Under the pieces are notes generated by a model that was not told where the DNA came from, did no database searches, and worked only from the letters and a program-made list of their open reading frames with translations. From contig NZ_JARKPQ010000270.1 of the NCBI RefSeq assembly GCF_029975155.1, forward strand, positions 1 through 48,626: 48,626 bases of DNA, in the 5' to 3' direction. Below are positions 9,365-16,743 of this stretch, piece by piece (the first letter of the stretch is position 1; every line of letters begins with the position of its first letter). The DNA is from Propionicimonas sp. (GTDB lineage: Bacteria > Actinomycetota > Actinomycetes > Propionibacteriales > Propionibacteriaceae). The position numbers and the translations under genes are program-made.

Positions 9365-10992
9365 GGGAGTGCCTCCGCGATCGCACCGAGGGCAAGGGAC
9401 GGGAAGTAGGTGAGACCCGCGAGGATCAGGATGATCACCACGAGGAACCCGGCGAAGCCCGGGGTATGGGTGGGCATCGTGCCGGCGGTGACGGGCCGCC
9501 GTCCCTGCCGGGCGACGCTGCCGGCCAGGGCCAGCACGGCCACGATCGGGACGAACCGGCCCAGCAGCATGCAGGTGGCCAGGGCGAGGTTGAGGAACGG
9601 CTGGTCGGCGGCGAGCCCGGCGAACGCCGAACCGTTGTTGTTGGCCGCCGAGGTGAAGGCGTACAGCATCTCCGAGAGGCCGTGGGGACCGCCGGTGGAC
9701 AGCGCGTCCCGCGATGCCGGCACGACCAGGGCGAGCCCGGTGCCGAGCAGCACGAGGCTGGGCGTGACCAGCATGGCGAGCGCCGCCAGGGTGATCTCGC
9801 GGCGGCCGATCGACTTGCCCAGCAGTTCCGGCGTCCGGCCGACCATCAGGCCGGCGATGAACACGGTCAGGACCACCATCACCAGCATCGAGTACAACCC
9901 GGTGCCCACCCCGCCGGGCGAGAGCTCGCCCAGCATCATGTTCAGCAGGGCCAGGCCGCCACCCGCGGGCTGCAGCGACTCGTGCATGGCGTTCACCGCT
10001 CCGGTGGACGTGCTGGTGGTCGCGGAGGCGAACACCGCCGACCACACGGTGCCGAAGCGCTGCTCTTTGCCCTCCAGGCTGCCGCCGGCGCCCTCCACCC
10101 AGGCCAGCAGCGCCATCGCGCCCAGACCGAGCACCGCCATCGCACCCGCGACGGCCCGTCCCTGACGCCGGTCGCCGACCATCAGGCCGTAGGTGCGGGG
10201 CAGCGCCGACGCGATCGCCAGCATGAGCACGATCTCCAGCAGGTTCGTCCAGCCGTTGGGGTTCTCGAAGGGGTGCGCGGAGTTGGCGTTGAAGAAGCCG
10301 CCGCCGTTGGTGCCCAGCTCCTTGATCGCCTCCTGGGACGCCACCGGGCCGCCCTGCAGCACCTGCTGCCCGCCACCGACCGTGGTGATCGTGGCCGGCT
10401 CGTTGAGGTTCTGCACCACGCCGCCGATCACCAGCAGGACGGCGGCGACGGCGGCGATCGGCAGCAGGATCCGCAGCGTCCCGCGGGTCAGGTCCACCCA
10501 GAAGTTGCCGAGCCGGTCGACCCGCTCGCGGGCGAACCCGCGGACCACCGCGATCGCGACGGCCAGCCCCACGGCGGCGGAGAGGAAGTTCTGCACAGCC
10601 AGCCCGGCCGCCTGCACCAGGTAGCCGGTGCCCGCTTCGCCGGCGTAGGACTGCCAGTTGGTGTTGGTGACGAAGGAGACGGCGGTGTTCAGCGCGGTGT
10701 CCGGGTTCATCGACCGCCCCAGCGACCAGGGCAGCGACCCCTGGCCCAGGATCAGCAGCCACAGCGCCGTGATCGAGACCGCCGAGAAGGCCAGGACGGA
10801 TGCCGCGTACACCGGCCACCGCTGCTCGGTGTCGGCGTCGACCCCGACGAGCCGGTAGACGGCGCGCTCTAGGCGAGTGTGGTGGGGTGAGGTGAACACC
10901 CGGTGGATCCAGCTGCCCAGCGGGACGTGGATCGCCACCAGGATCGCGACGAGGGTGAGCAGGGACAGCCACCCGGCGAGCGTGGTGTCCAT
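9361..10992 (-). CDS. kdpA: KdpA, K+-binding/translocating subunit
   Basis: 543 aa, polytopic membrane protein of the SKT channel-like superfamily. Selectivity-filter elements are visible, for example [18 protein letters not shown] and NNNGSAFAG. It begins 3 bp after the kdpF stop and overlaps kdpB by 4 bp. It forms the high-affinity K+ channel of KdpFABC. Confidence 0.97.
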   Translation of the reverse strand: MDTTLAGWLSLLTLVAILVAIHVPLGSWIHRVFTSPHHTRLERAVYRLVGVDADTEQRWPVYAASVLAFSAVSITALWLLILGQGSLPWSLGRSMNPDTALNTAVSFVTNTNWQSYAGEAGTGYLVQAAGLAVQNFLSAAVGLAVAIAVVRGFARERVDRLGNFWVDLTRGTLRILLPIAAVAAVLLVIGGVVQNLNEPATITTVGGGQQVLQGGPVASQEAIKELGTNGGGFFNANSAHPFENPNGWTNLLEIVLMLAIASALPRTYGLMVGDRRQGRAVAGAMAVLGLGAMALLAWVEGAGGSLEGKEQRFGTVWSAVFASATTSTSTGAVNAMHESLQPAGGGLALLNMMLGELSPGGVGTGLYSMLVMVVLTVFIAGLMVGRTPELLGKSIGRREITLAALAMLVTPSLVLLGTGLALVVPASRDALSTGGPHGLSEMLYAFTSAANNNGSAFAGLAADQPFLNLALATCMLLGRFVPIVAVLALAGSVARQGRRPVTAGTMPTHTPGFAGFLVVIILILAGLTYFPSLALGAIAEALP

Positions 10993-10995
10993 CGC

Positions 10996-11082
10996 TCAGA
11001 ACCGTTCCGGGCGGGCGAGGGCGTAGCCCAGGTACACCAGCAGGGCGAGGCCGATCAGCGCGGCAACGAGGTCTTCGGGCAC
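10996..11082 (-). CDS. kdpF: KdpF, small stabilising subunit
   Basis: 28-aa single-helix protein with a GTG start: [20 protein letters not shown], then ALARPERF. Composition, size and position directly before kdpA match KdpF, a lipid-like stabiliser of the complex. The SD is weak. It is the first gene of kdpFABCDE. Confidence 0.85.
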   Translation of the reverse strand: MPEDLVAALIGLALLVYLGYALARPERF

Positions 11083-11132
11083 CTGACGATCGTGAACCCG
11101 GCGCCCGGCCCGTGGACCGGCCCTGATGCCTT

Positions 11133-11159
11133 CCTGACCGATCTTGACGAATCCCTGAC
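11133..11159 (-). promoter_or_regulatory. Candidate KdpE-binding direct repeats
   Basis: Reading toward kdpF, the tetramer GTCA occurs three times at 11- and 10-bp steps (GTCAGG, GTCAAG, GTCAGG), about 50 bp before the kdpF start. OmpR/PhoB-family regulators bind tandem direct repeats with this one-turn periodicity. The repeat is seen; KdpE binding is inferred. Confidence 0.4.
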
Positions 11160-11181
11160 GGTCACGCGGGCGCCACGCTCC

Positions 11182-11187
11182 TACGCT
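11182..11187 (+). promoter_or_regulatory. -10 element of leaderless corA promoter
   Basis: TACGCT (TANNNT consensus) is followed by six bases and then the corA ATG, so transcription probably starts at the A of the start codon. No SD precedes this ATG, consistent with a leaderless mRNA. Confidence 0.55.
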
Positions 11188-11193
11188 CCCGCC

Positions 11194-12192
11194 ATGGCGA
11201 TACAACGACTGTTGTGGGTCGACCGGGCCACGGGCACGGTGACCCGGCGCGCGGATTCGGAGCTGGCCGGCCTGCGTGCCGATCCGTCCGGCTGGCTGTG
11301 GCTGGACGTCCCCGAGCCGGACGAGGCGACCGCCGCCCTGCTCGCCGAGGTCTTCGGCGCGCACCCGGCGGCGATCGCCGACGTGGTCGAGCGCAACCAT
11401 GTCCCCCGGTTGCACGTGTACGGCCGGACCCTGTTCCTGGTGCTGCATCGGCCCGAAGTGGGGGAGGGCGGCCACGTCCACTACCTCGAACTCGACCAGC
11501 TCATCGGCCCGGACTACCTGGTCACCACCCACGGGCCGCGGAACCTCGCGGTGCCGCTGGAACGGCTGCTGGAGGAGACCGACGAACTGGCCGACCGGAT
11601 GCTGTCGGGGCGGTTCGTGCCGGCAGACCCGTGGGCGGCCTCGCACCGGATCGTCTCGGCCCTGGCGATCACGCAGGAACGGTTCGTGAACCGGCTCGCC
11701 CGCGAGGTGGGCGAACTGGAGAAGCAGGTCATCGCGCACAGCGGGGACTCCGACCCGCAGCACTTCCTTGAGGACCTGTTCCGCACCCGGCACGCGCTGC
11801 TGACCGTGCGCACGATGACCACCCAGTCCGCCGAGATCTACGGGCGCGCGATCCGGCTGCTCGGCGAGGACCAGGCCGTCGGCAGGGTGCTGGGCGACAA
11901 CAAGGACGCCTACGACCGGCTCAGCCGGATCACGTCCAGTCAGCTCGACTTCCTCGCCGGCATCACCGAGTACTACCGCGCCCGCACCGACACCAAGATG
12001 ACCATCGCCGCCGAACGGCTGGCGGTGATCGCGGCGATCACCCTGCCGGTGACCGCGATCAGCTCGGTGATGGGCATGAACGTGATCGTCAGCGAGTCCA
12101 CCAACTGGTTCTGGCTGGCCGTCCTCCTGGCCGTGATGCTGGCGCTGTCCCTCGTTCTGCTGCGCTGGGCCAAGCGCCAGGGCTGGTGGTGA
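11194..12192 (+). CDS. corA: CorA-family magnesium/divalent cation transporter
   Basis: 332 aa. A cytoplasmic N-terminal domain of alpha/beta type and long helices precede two C-terminal transmembrane helices; the first ends in the hallmark GMN (VMGMNVIVSES, near residue 290). The charged C-terminus RWAKRQGWW is typical. It forms a pentameric Mg2+ (or Co2+/Ni2+) channel in known family members; the ion here is not certain. It is divergent from kdp. The start ATG is leaderless, and an upstream in-frame extension lacks family similarity. Confidence 0.9.
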   Translation: MAIQRLLWVDRATGTVTRRADSELAGLRADPSGWLWLDVPEPDEATAALLAEVFGAHPAAIADVVERNHVPRLHVYGRTLFLVLHRPEVGEGGHVHYLELDQLIGPDYLVTTHGPRNLAVPLERLLEETDELADRMLSGRFVPADPWAASHRIVSALAITQERFVNRLAREVGELEKQVIAHSGDSDPQHFLEDLFRTRHALLTVRTMTTQSAEIYGRAIRLLGEDQAVGRVLGDNKDAYDRLSRITSSQLDFLAGITEYYRARTDTKMTIAAERLAVIAAITLPVTAISSVMGMNVIVSESTNWFWLAVLLAVMLALSLVLLRWAKRQGWW

Positions 12193-12197
12193 GGAGA

Positions 12198-12270
12198 TGA
12201 ACGGAAAGGGACCCGTCCCCTTTCCGTTCACGCAGGCTGAACAGAAAGGGGACGGGTCCCTTTCCGTTCA
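12198..12270. repeat. Inverted pair of 33-bp palindromic REP-like repeats
   Basis: Two 33-bp elements (12198-12230 and 12238-12270) lie head to head, 7 bp apart. Each is an imperfect palindrome around GGGACGGGTCCC, bounded by TGAAC..GTTCA. They fill the gap between the convergent corA and the minus-strand hypothetical, whose TGA is the last triplet of the repeat. A third copy is at 31878-31910. They may act as a bidirectional terminator. Confidence 0.85.
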
Positions 12271-12918
12271 CGTACGCAGGATCGCGACCAGGTCGGGGGA
12301 CGGACGGGAGCGCTGCGCGGCGGCCTCGACCCAGGCGGGGAACTGGTCGAGCCAGCCGAGCAGCGCGACGGCGGCCTCGCGGTGCCCCGGTTGCAGCCGG
12401 GGGACGGCCGGACGCCAGGCGGCGGCCATCTCCTGCGCGTGGGCCAGCGGTGCCCAGCCGGCGGCGAGGCCGGGGCAGGGCAGCATCGCGATGCCGAGAT
12501 CGGACCTCAACAGGCTGCGCAGCCCGTAGCGGGCGGGCACGTCCGAGCAGGCGAGGTCGAAGTCGAAGTCGTTCAGCTGGGTCTCGGTGACCTCACGGCC
12601 GACCGAACCCCAGGCCAGCACGTCGAGCCAGGCCTCCAGCAGCGTCCAGCACGCGGTCAACCGGTGGGGGGCGACGTACCGTCCGGCCAGCAGCGTGTCG
12701 ACGTCGGAGCCGCTCGGCACGCCCGGACGGACGACCGGTGCGTCCGGTGGCCGGCGCAGCACCGGCCCGAGCTTGCCCAGCAGTCCGGGGGCGGCCGGAG
12801 CCGTCGTGGCGAACCGCTCGGCGGCCAGGCCGCGGAGGGCTCGCGCGGTGTCCTCCGTCGCGCGGAAGATGTCGCGGACCTCGTCGATGGAGATCGCGTA
12901 GAGCCGCACCGATCCCAT
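12268..12918 (-). CDS. Hypothetical protein (possibly DUF7691-like)
   Basis: 216 aa, soluble, no signal peptide or membrane segment. It starts MGSVRLYAISIDEVRDIF and contains a conserved-looking core (LTACWTLLEAWLDVLAWGSV, NDFDFDLACSDVPARYGLRSLLRSDL). From memory this resembles actinobacterial DUF7691-type proteins; function unknown. The ATG is preceded by TAGCGT with six intervening bases, so it is probably leaderless. Convergent with corA. Confidence 0.75.
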   Translation of the reverse strand: MGSVRLYAISIDEVRDIFRATEDTARALRGLAAERFATTAPAAPGLLGKLGPVLRRPPDAPVVRPGVPSGSDVDTLLAGRYVAPHRLTACWTLLEAWLDVLAWGSVGREVTETQLNDFDFDLACSDVPARYGLRSLLRSDLGIAMLPCPGLAAGWAPLAHAQEMAAAWRPAVPRLQPGHREAAVALLGWLDQFPAWVEAAAQRSRPSPDLVAILRT

Positions 12919-12924
12919 GTCACA

Positions 12925-12948
12925 ACGCTAGTCGTCCCGGCATAGATT
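12925..12948. promoter_or_regulatory. Back-to-back leaderless -10 elements
   Basis: On the minus strand TAGCGT (12925-12930) lies six bases before the ATG at 12918. On the plus strand TAGATT (12943-12948) lies six bases before the GTG at 12955. Thus two divergent leaderless promoters share about 36 bp. Confidence 0.5.
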
Positions 12949-12954
12949 GGGGCC

Positions 12955-13050
12955 GTGAACCCGCGATCCCGACGCCTGATCGTGACCGGGGCACTCGTGC
13001 TCCTGCTCATTCTGGTGGCGCTGGGCACCCTGCTCGGGGCGGGCGGGTAG
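12955..13050 (+). CDS. Small single-pass membrane protein (31 aa)
   Basis: GTG-started 31-aa product: a basic N-terminus (MNPRSRR), then one hydrophobic helix (LIVTGALVLLLILVALGTLL) and a Gly-rich end. A -10-like TAGATT ends six bases before the start, which supports a leaderless message. It is followed 10 bp later by another small membrane gene, and its TAG stop forms part of that gene's apparent -10 element. I do not recognise a family. The size demands caution, but promoter and topology both fit a real gene. Confidence 0.5.
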   Translation: MNPRSRRLIVTGALVLLLILVALGTLLGAGG

Positions 13051-13060
13051 AGTCCGCGCC

Positions 13061-13339
13061 ATGATCGTGGCGGTGCGTCGGGCCCTCGCCGGGCTGCTCC
13101 TCGGGCTGGTGGTCTCGTTCGGCGTCGCGGGCATCGCCGCAGCCGCCTCCCCGAGCGCCGGTCCCACGGCTTCCGCCACCGCCTCCGCGAGCGCCTCCGC
13201 CACAACCGGTGCAGACACCGCCGGCTCGGCCGACACCCCCGACGTCGCTCCGGACAACTCCCGCCAGCTCATCGCCATCGGCGCCGCCGGCGTCGTCGCC
13301 CTGATCACCGCAGCGGTGGTCTTCCTGCGCCGTCGCTGA
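13061..13339 (+). CDS. Small secreted, C-terminally anchored Ala/Ser/Thr-rich protein
   Basis: 92 aa. Basic N-terminus (MIVAVRRALAG), hydrophobic signal segment ending AAAA (residues about 8-29), a low-complexity Ser/Ala/Thr linker (about 30-62), a second hydrophobic helix (about 70-88) and a terminal RRR stop-transfer. It looks like a small type I membrane protein with an extracytoplasmic linker; no LPXTG. The possible -10 TAGAGT is seven bases upstream, no SD. Family not recognised. Confidence 0.65.
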   Translation: MIVAVRRALAGLLLGLVVSFGVAGIAAAASPSAGPTASATASASASATTGADTAGSADTPDVAPDNSRQLIAIGAAGVVALITAAVVFLRRR

Positions 13340-13379
13340 CGCTGGGTCTCGGCTGGTCGCTCGGGTTCGCTGGCTGGCG

Positions 13380-13435
13380 GGTCTCGACAGGCTCGACCAG
13401 CGATGTGGTGGGCGGTGGTCGAGCCTGTCGAGACC
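13380..13435. repeat. Inverted copies of dispersed 'GTCTCGACA-GCTCGACC' repeat
   Basis: Two perfect 20-bp arms, GGTCTCGACAGGCTCGACCA and its reverse complement, 16 bp apart. This repeat recurs near 27484, 28487, 38316 and 48451. It lies between convergent genes and can form a long hairpin, so it may also end transcription. Confidence 0.85.
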
Positions 13436-13455
13436 GCGGACGCGATCGAATCGGC

Positions 13456-14106
13456 TCAGGCCAGCTCGTTCAGTTCGATCGACACCTGCCGGAACACCGC
13501 GGGGAACTCCCGCAACACCCCGGCGTTGGGGTCGCGGACGGCGAACGTGCCCAGCCGCGGCAGTCCGGGAGCGGCCAGGCGCTCCAGCCCGGGTCGGGCC
13601 AGCACCGCGTCCACGGCGGCCCGGTCGCCGCCGGTGGCGAGGGCGTCCAGCCGGTCCACCTCGGGCAGCAGCACGGACGCGACGTCCGCGGCGGCGGCAT
13701 CGAAGGACCGTCCGGTCTGGTTCTCCCGCCGCCGGGCGTAGCGCTGCTGTGACCAGCCGCCGGCCTTCGTCCGTCCCTGCACGTAGTGGCTGCCGTGGCG
13801 TCCGGCGAGCATGGTGTCGCCGTCGAACACCCCGACGGCGTGGGCCTGGCGCCGGACGATCAGCGCGCCGACCAGCCGCGGCCGGGTGACGGCGTCCACG
13901 ACGGCCACCAGGGGGTCCGCCGAGTCCGGCAGCGGGCCCCAGTCGAGCCGGATGGCCGCCGTCGCGCCGTCCGGGGATCGCAGCACCAGACGGTCAGGAG
14001 CGGGTTCGGTCAGCGGTCGGCCGTGCCGCGCCGCGAAGCCGTCCAGCCAGCCGGAGAGGCGGCGCGGAGGCACGCTCACCGTTCTCGGCCCCGGCTGCGT
14101 CTCCAC
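13456..14106 (-). CDS. acVLRF1-type peptidyl-tRNA hydrolase (Vms1-like release factor)
   Basis: 216 aa. The central motif GRTKAGGWSQQRYARRRENQ (residues 111-130) is the hallmark of Vms1/VLRF1 release-factor-like domains, with the Gln/Arg-rich loop taking the place of the eRF1 GGQ motif. Known actinobacterial members are proposed to release nascent chains from stalled ribosomes (ribosome quality control). GTG start, divergent from dtxR with only 35 bp between starts. Identification rests on the motif and length; no zinc finger or ankyrin region as in eukaryotic Vms1. Confidence 0.85.
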   Translation of the reverse strand: METQPGPRTVSVPPRRLSGWLDGFAARHGRPLTEPAPDRLVLRSPDGATAAIRLDWGPLPDSADPLVAVVDAVTRPRLVGALIVRRQAHAVGVFDGDTMLAGRHGSHYVQGRTKAGGWSQQRYARRRENQTGRSFDAAAADVASVLLPEVDRLDALATGGDRAAVDAVLARPGLERLAAPGLPRLGTFAVRDPNAGVLREFPAVFRQVSIELNELA

Positions 14107-14109
14107 AGC

Positions 14110-14115
14110 TATAGT
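14110..14115 (+). promoter_or_regulatory. Probable -10 element of dtxR
   Basis: TATAGT on the plus strand, in the 35-bp gap between the divergent acVLRF1 and dtxR starts. The resulting leader would carry the SD AAAGGGAG before the ATG at 14142. No good -35 is visible. Confidence 0.4.
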
Positions 14116-14141
14116 CTGGCAACGACGCGCAAAGGGAGAGC

Positions 14142-14831
14142 ATGAGCGACCTCATCGACACGACCGAGATGTACTTGCGGACCATCTACGAGCTCGGTGA
14201 AGAAGGTGTGCCGCCGCTGCGCGCCCGGATCGCGGAACGGCTCAGGCAGAGCGGTCCGACGGTGTCGCAGACGGTCGCCCGCATGGAGCGGGACGGGCTG
14301 GTCACCGTCCACCCCGACCGGCACCTGGTGCTGAGCCCCAAGGGTCTCGAACTGGCCACCCGGGTGATGCGGCGGCACCGGCTCGCCGAGCGGCTGCTGA
14401 CCGACGTGATCGGGCTCGACTGGCACCTCGTGCACGAGGAGGCCTGCCGCTGGGAGCACGTGATCTCCACCGACGTGGAGCGCCGGCTGGTGGCGATCCT
14501 CGACCATCCCGTGAAGTCCCCCTACGGCAACCCGATCCCCGCCCTGGAGGAACTGGACGTCGAGCCGGCGGCCGAGGGGTTCCTCGACGGCACCGAGCTG
14601 CTGTCCCTCCGCCTGGCCGACGGCCAGCCCCACGAGATCGTGGTGCTGCGGATGAGCGAACACCTCCAGAACGACCCCAGCATGCTCGCCCAGATCCAGG
14701 CCGCCGGCGCGCTGCCCGGCGTCCCGGTGCGGGCCGCGATGGTCGGACGCAGCCTCCTGCTCGGCGACGGCGACGCCGAACGGGTGCTGCCGGGCGCGAC
14801 GGCCGAGCACATGTTCGTCGCGCTCGACTGA
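14142..14831 (+). CDS. ideR: DtxR/IdeR-family iron(II)-dependent repressor
   Basis: 229 aa. N-terminal winged HTH (residues 1-73), dimer/metal domain (74-140) and a C-terminal SH3-like FeoA domain (about 150-229). All metal ligands of DtxR are present at the same numbering: Met10, Cys102, Glu105 and His106 (primary site) and His79, Glu83 and His98 (ancillary site). Such proteins repress siderophore and iron-uptake genes when Fe2+ is abundant. MntR-type Mn regulators lack Cys102 and the C-terminal domain, so an iron regulator is favoured. Confidence 0.93.
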   Translation: MSDLIDTTEMYLRTIYELGEEGVPPLRARIAERLRQSGPTVSQTVARMERDGLVTVHPDRHLVLSPKGLELATRVMRRHRLAERLLTDVIGLDWHLVHEEACRWEHVISTDVERRLVAILDHPVKSPYGNPIPALEELDVEPAAEGFLDGTELLSLRLADGQPHEIVVLRMSEHLQNDPSMLAQIQAAGALPGVPVRAAMVGRSLLLGDGDAERVLPGATAEHMFVALD

Positions 14832-14901
14832 GGGAATAGCAGACCGGCCCACGGACGTTGCAGACCCTGTAGCCCCCAACGTCTTCCGGAGGAATCAGCC
14901 C

Positions 14902-15267
14902 ATGGCCACCATCGCCCTCACCGAAGCCGAGTTCGGTGAGACCATCACGAACAACGGCATCGTCTTCGTCGACTTCTGGGCGGCGTGGTGCGGGCCCTGC
15001 CGGATGTTCGGCCCGGTCTTCGAGGCCCTCTCCGAGACGCACCCGGACGCGGTGTTCGCGAAGGTCGACACCGATGCCGAGCGCGGCCTCGCCGGCGGTC
15101 TGGGCATCTCCTCGATCCCCACGCTGATGGCGTTCCGCGACGGCTACCTCGTCTACCGCGAGGCCGGCGCCCTGAACAAGAGTCAGTTCAGCCAGTTGGT
15201 CGACCAGGTCAAGGCCCTCGACATGGAGAAGCTCAAGGCCGAAGCCGCCGCGGCGACGCAGAACTGA
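14902..15267 (+). CDS. trxA: Thioredoxin
   Basis: 121 aa. A single thioredoxin fold with the active site WCGPC (Cys30, Cys33), the cis-Pro region SSIPTLMAFRDG and a C-terminal helix extended by an Ala/Lys-rich tail. Cytosolic disulfide reductase. SD GGAGGA is well placed (AAC GTCTTCC GGAGGAATCAGCCC ATG context). It sits 70 bp behind dtxR; co-transcription is possible but not required. Confidence 0.93.
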   Translation: MATIALTEAEFGETITNNGIVFVDFWAAWCGPCRMFGPVFEALSETHPDAVFAKVDTDAERGLAGGLGISSIPTLMAFRDGYLVYREAGALNKSQFSQLVDQVKALDMEKLKAEAAAATQN

Positions 15268-15283
15268 GCGAATCGGGTGTGTC

Positions 15284-15305
15284 GTGTCCCCCTTTGGGGT
15301 GACAC
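15284..15305 (+). terminator. Hairpin after thioredoxin gene
   Basis: GTGTCCCCC, loop TTT, GGGG(T)GACAC: a nine-pair stem with one bulged base, beginning 17 bp after the trxA stop. There is no T-tract. Its right arm overlaps the -35 of the promoter at 15299. Confidence 0.45.
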
Positions 15306-15328
15306 GGCGCAGAAACCCGACCTATACT
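15299..15328 (+). promoter_or_regulatory. Sigma-70-like promoter with no plus-strand gene downstream
   Basis: GTGACA (15299-15304), 18-bp spacer, TATACT (15323-15328): five of six consensus bases in each hexamer, rare in this GC-rich DNA. The predicted start at about 15335 leads directly into a strong hairpin and not into a recognisable coding sequence. Confidence 0.5.
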
Positions 15329-15334
15329 CGATGC

Positions 15335-15488
15335 AGGTTCCTGCCCCATCCCCCCGGGCAGGAACCACCTATGTCTCCAGGGTTCCCGAACCCTTCGTCA
15401 GGCTCAGGGAGCACGTGGTGGTCAGGGAAGCAGTGGGCAGGGACTGCATGTCGGCTGAGCCTGACGAGGCCCCCGCAGAACGCGGTCC
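15335..15488 (+). ncRNA. Candidate structured small RNA
   Basis: From the predicted start: a perfect 11-bp hairpin (GGTTCCTGCCC 15336-15346 / GGGCAGGAACC 15356-15366), a palindrome GGGTTCCCGAACCC (15380-15393), and a long-range perfect 13-bp pairing (TCGTCAGGCTCAG 15395-15407 / CTGAGCCTGACGA 15455-15467). No convincing ORF. The next gene is on the opposite strand and ends at 15489, so the RNA would be intergenic or act on that mRNA's 3' end. Part of the last element resembles a dispersed repeat, so a repeat cluster is the alternative. Confidence 0.35.
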
Positions 15489-16700
15489 CTAGCCTCCGAT
15501 GCCGGACGCGATGATGCCCGTGACCACCACCGAGGTGATCGTCACGGTGGAGAAGCCGGCGACGATCATCTTCGGCAGGATCGATCCCTCGATCGCCGCG
15601 ACCTCCTCCGGCGTCTCGCCGGCGCCCCTGGCAGCCTCCTGCGAGAGGATCATCGTTCCGGGGAAGCCGTACAACGCGGTCAGGCCGATCGCGATCGACA
15701 TCGGCACGCTGTAGCCGAGCAGCTTGCCGACGCCCGCGGAGAACGCGGCGATCCCGATCAGGCCGAAGACGAATACCAGCAGGAGCGGCCAGGCCAGCGC
15801 CAGCAGGTCGGACGGACGGAGCGTCGCCAGCGGCCCGAACACCATGATCAGGATGGCCAGCATCATCAGCCCGTACGCGTCGATCCCCGACAGCACGGAC
15901 GGCTTGAACACCCCGGTCGCCCGCAGCGTGATGCCGAAGATCAGCGCGACCACGAAGGTGTTCAGCACGCCGTTGGTCAGGTTGTTGATCCCGATGCTGA
16001 TCAGCACGACCACGCCGACGCTGAACAGCGTGCCGGGCGTCGTGCGCAGGAAGGCCGGCAGCATGCCCTCCGACGCCTGCGCCGACTCCGCGGCGACCGG
16101 CGCCTCCAGGCGGCCCGCGCGGTACTCGTCCTTGAGCCGGGCCGCCTCGGAGCGCAGGATGACCGAGGTCAGCGGGAAGCCGATCAGGCCCTGCAGCGCG
16201 GCGATCAGCACCGGGAAGGCGGCGACGGTGGTCAGGCCGACGCCGAGGGCGGCCTCCTGCACCATCAGCACCGAGATGGTGCCGCCGCTGAGTGCGCCGA
16301 TGCCGGCGATCATGAAGTCGCGGCCGGTGGCGACGATCTCGCCGTAGTCGTTGACGCGCGGTGTGCCGGAGCCGAAGATCAGCGTGGCCACCACCAGCAG
16401 CACGCCGATGCCGACCACCGTGGCGATGCCGATCAGCAGGGTCTTCCACTGCTTCTTGAAGTCGTCGATGCTGATCACCGTGCCGAGGTGGACGATGATG
16501 AAGCCCACGACCACGCCCGCCAGGCCCAGCAGCGAGGACGCGGTCAGCAGGTCGGGCGGGAACAATCCGGTCATGAACCCGATCAGGAAGATGATCGAGG
16601 CCACGAACAGGCTCGACAGCAGCGATTTCGTCTTCTTGGCCACCCAGTCGCTGATCGTCCAGACCAGCATCACGACCACGAACGCGACCACTGGATTCAT
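15489..16700 (-). CDS. Polytopic membrane transporter, possibly carboxylate/amino-acid symporter-like
   Basis: 403 aa with about 10-11 hydrophobic segments and short loops; the central hydrophilic stretch (EAARLKDEYRAGRLEAPVAAESAQ, about residues 183-206) separates two halves. A Gly/Ser-rich motif, GALSGGTISVLMVQEAALG, and a second helix pair, NNLTNGVLNTFVVALIFG, suggest an inverted-repeat carrier such as the glutamate:Na+ (ESS/GltS)-like fold. Exact family not recognised and substrate unknown. Start: ATG giving MNPVVAFVVV; an upstream extension would be non-membrane sequence. Confidence 0.75.
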   Translation of the reverse strand: MNPVVAFVVVMLVWTISDWVAKKTKSLLSSLFVASIIFLIGFMTGLFPPDLLTASSLLGLAGVVVGFIIVHLGTVISIDDFKKQWKTLLIGIATVVGIGVLLVVATLIFGSGTPRVNDYGEIVATGRDFMIAGIGALSGGTISVLMVQEAALGVGLTTVAAFPVLIAALQGLIGFPLTSVILRSEAARLKDEYRAGRLEAPVAAESAQASEGMLPAFLRTTPGTLFSVGVVVLISIGINNLTNGVLNTFVVALIFGITLRATGVFKPSVLSGIDAYGLMMLAILIMVFGPLATLRPSDLLALAWPLLLVFVFGLIGIAAFSAGVGKLLGYSVPMSIAIGLTALYGFPGTMILSQEAARGAGETPEEVAAIEGSILPKMIVAGFSTVTITSVVVTGIIASGIGG

Positions 16701-16743
16701 GTTTCTGCCCCCCACTTCCCGGCTGACCTGCGCACCATGATGC

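Noticed and set aside
15277-15492. 71-codon plus-strand ORF after thioredoxin
   Set aside because: It spans the hairpins, has no SD, and has atypical composition; the region is better read as structured RNA or repeats.
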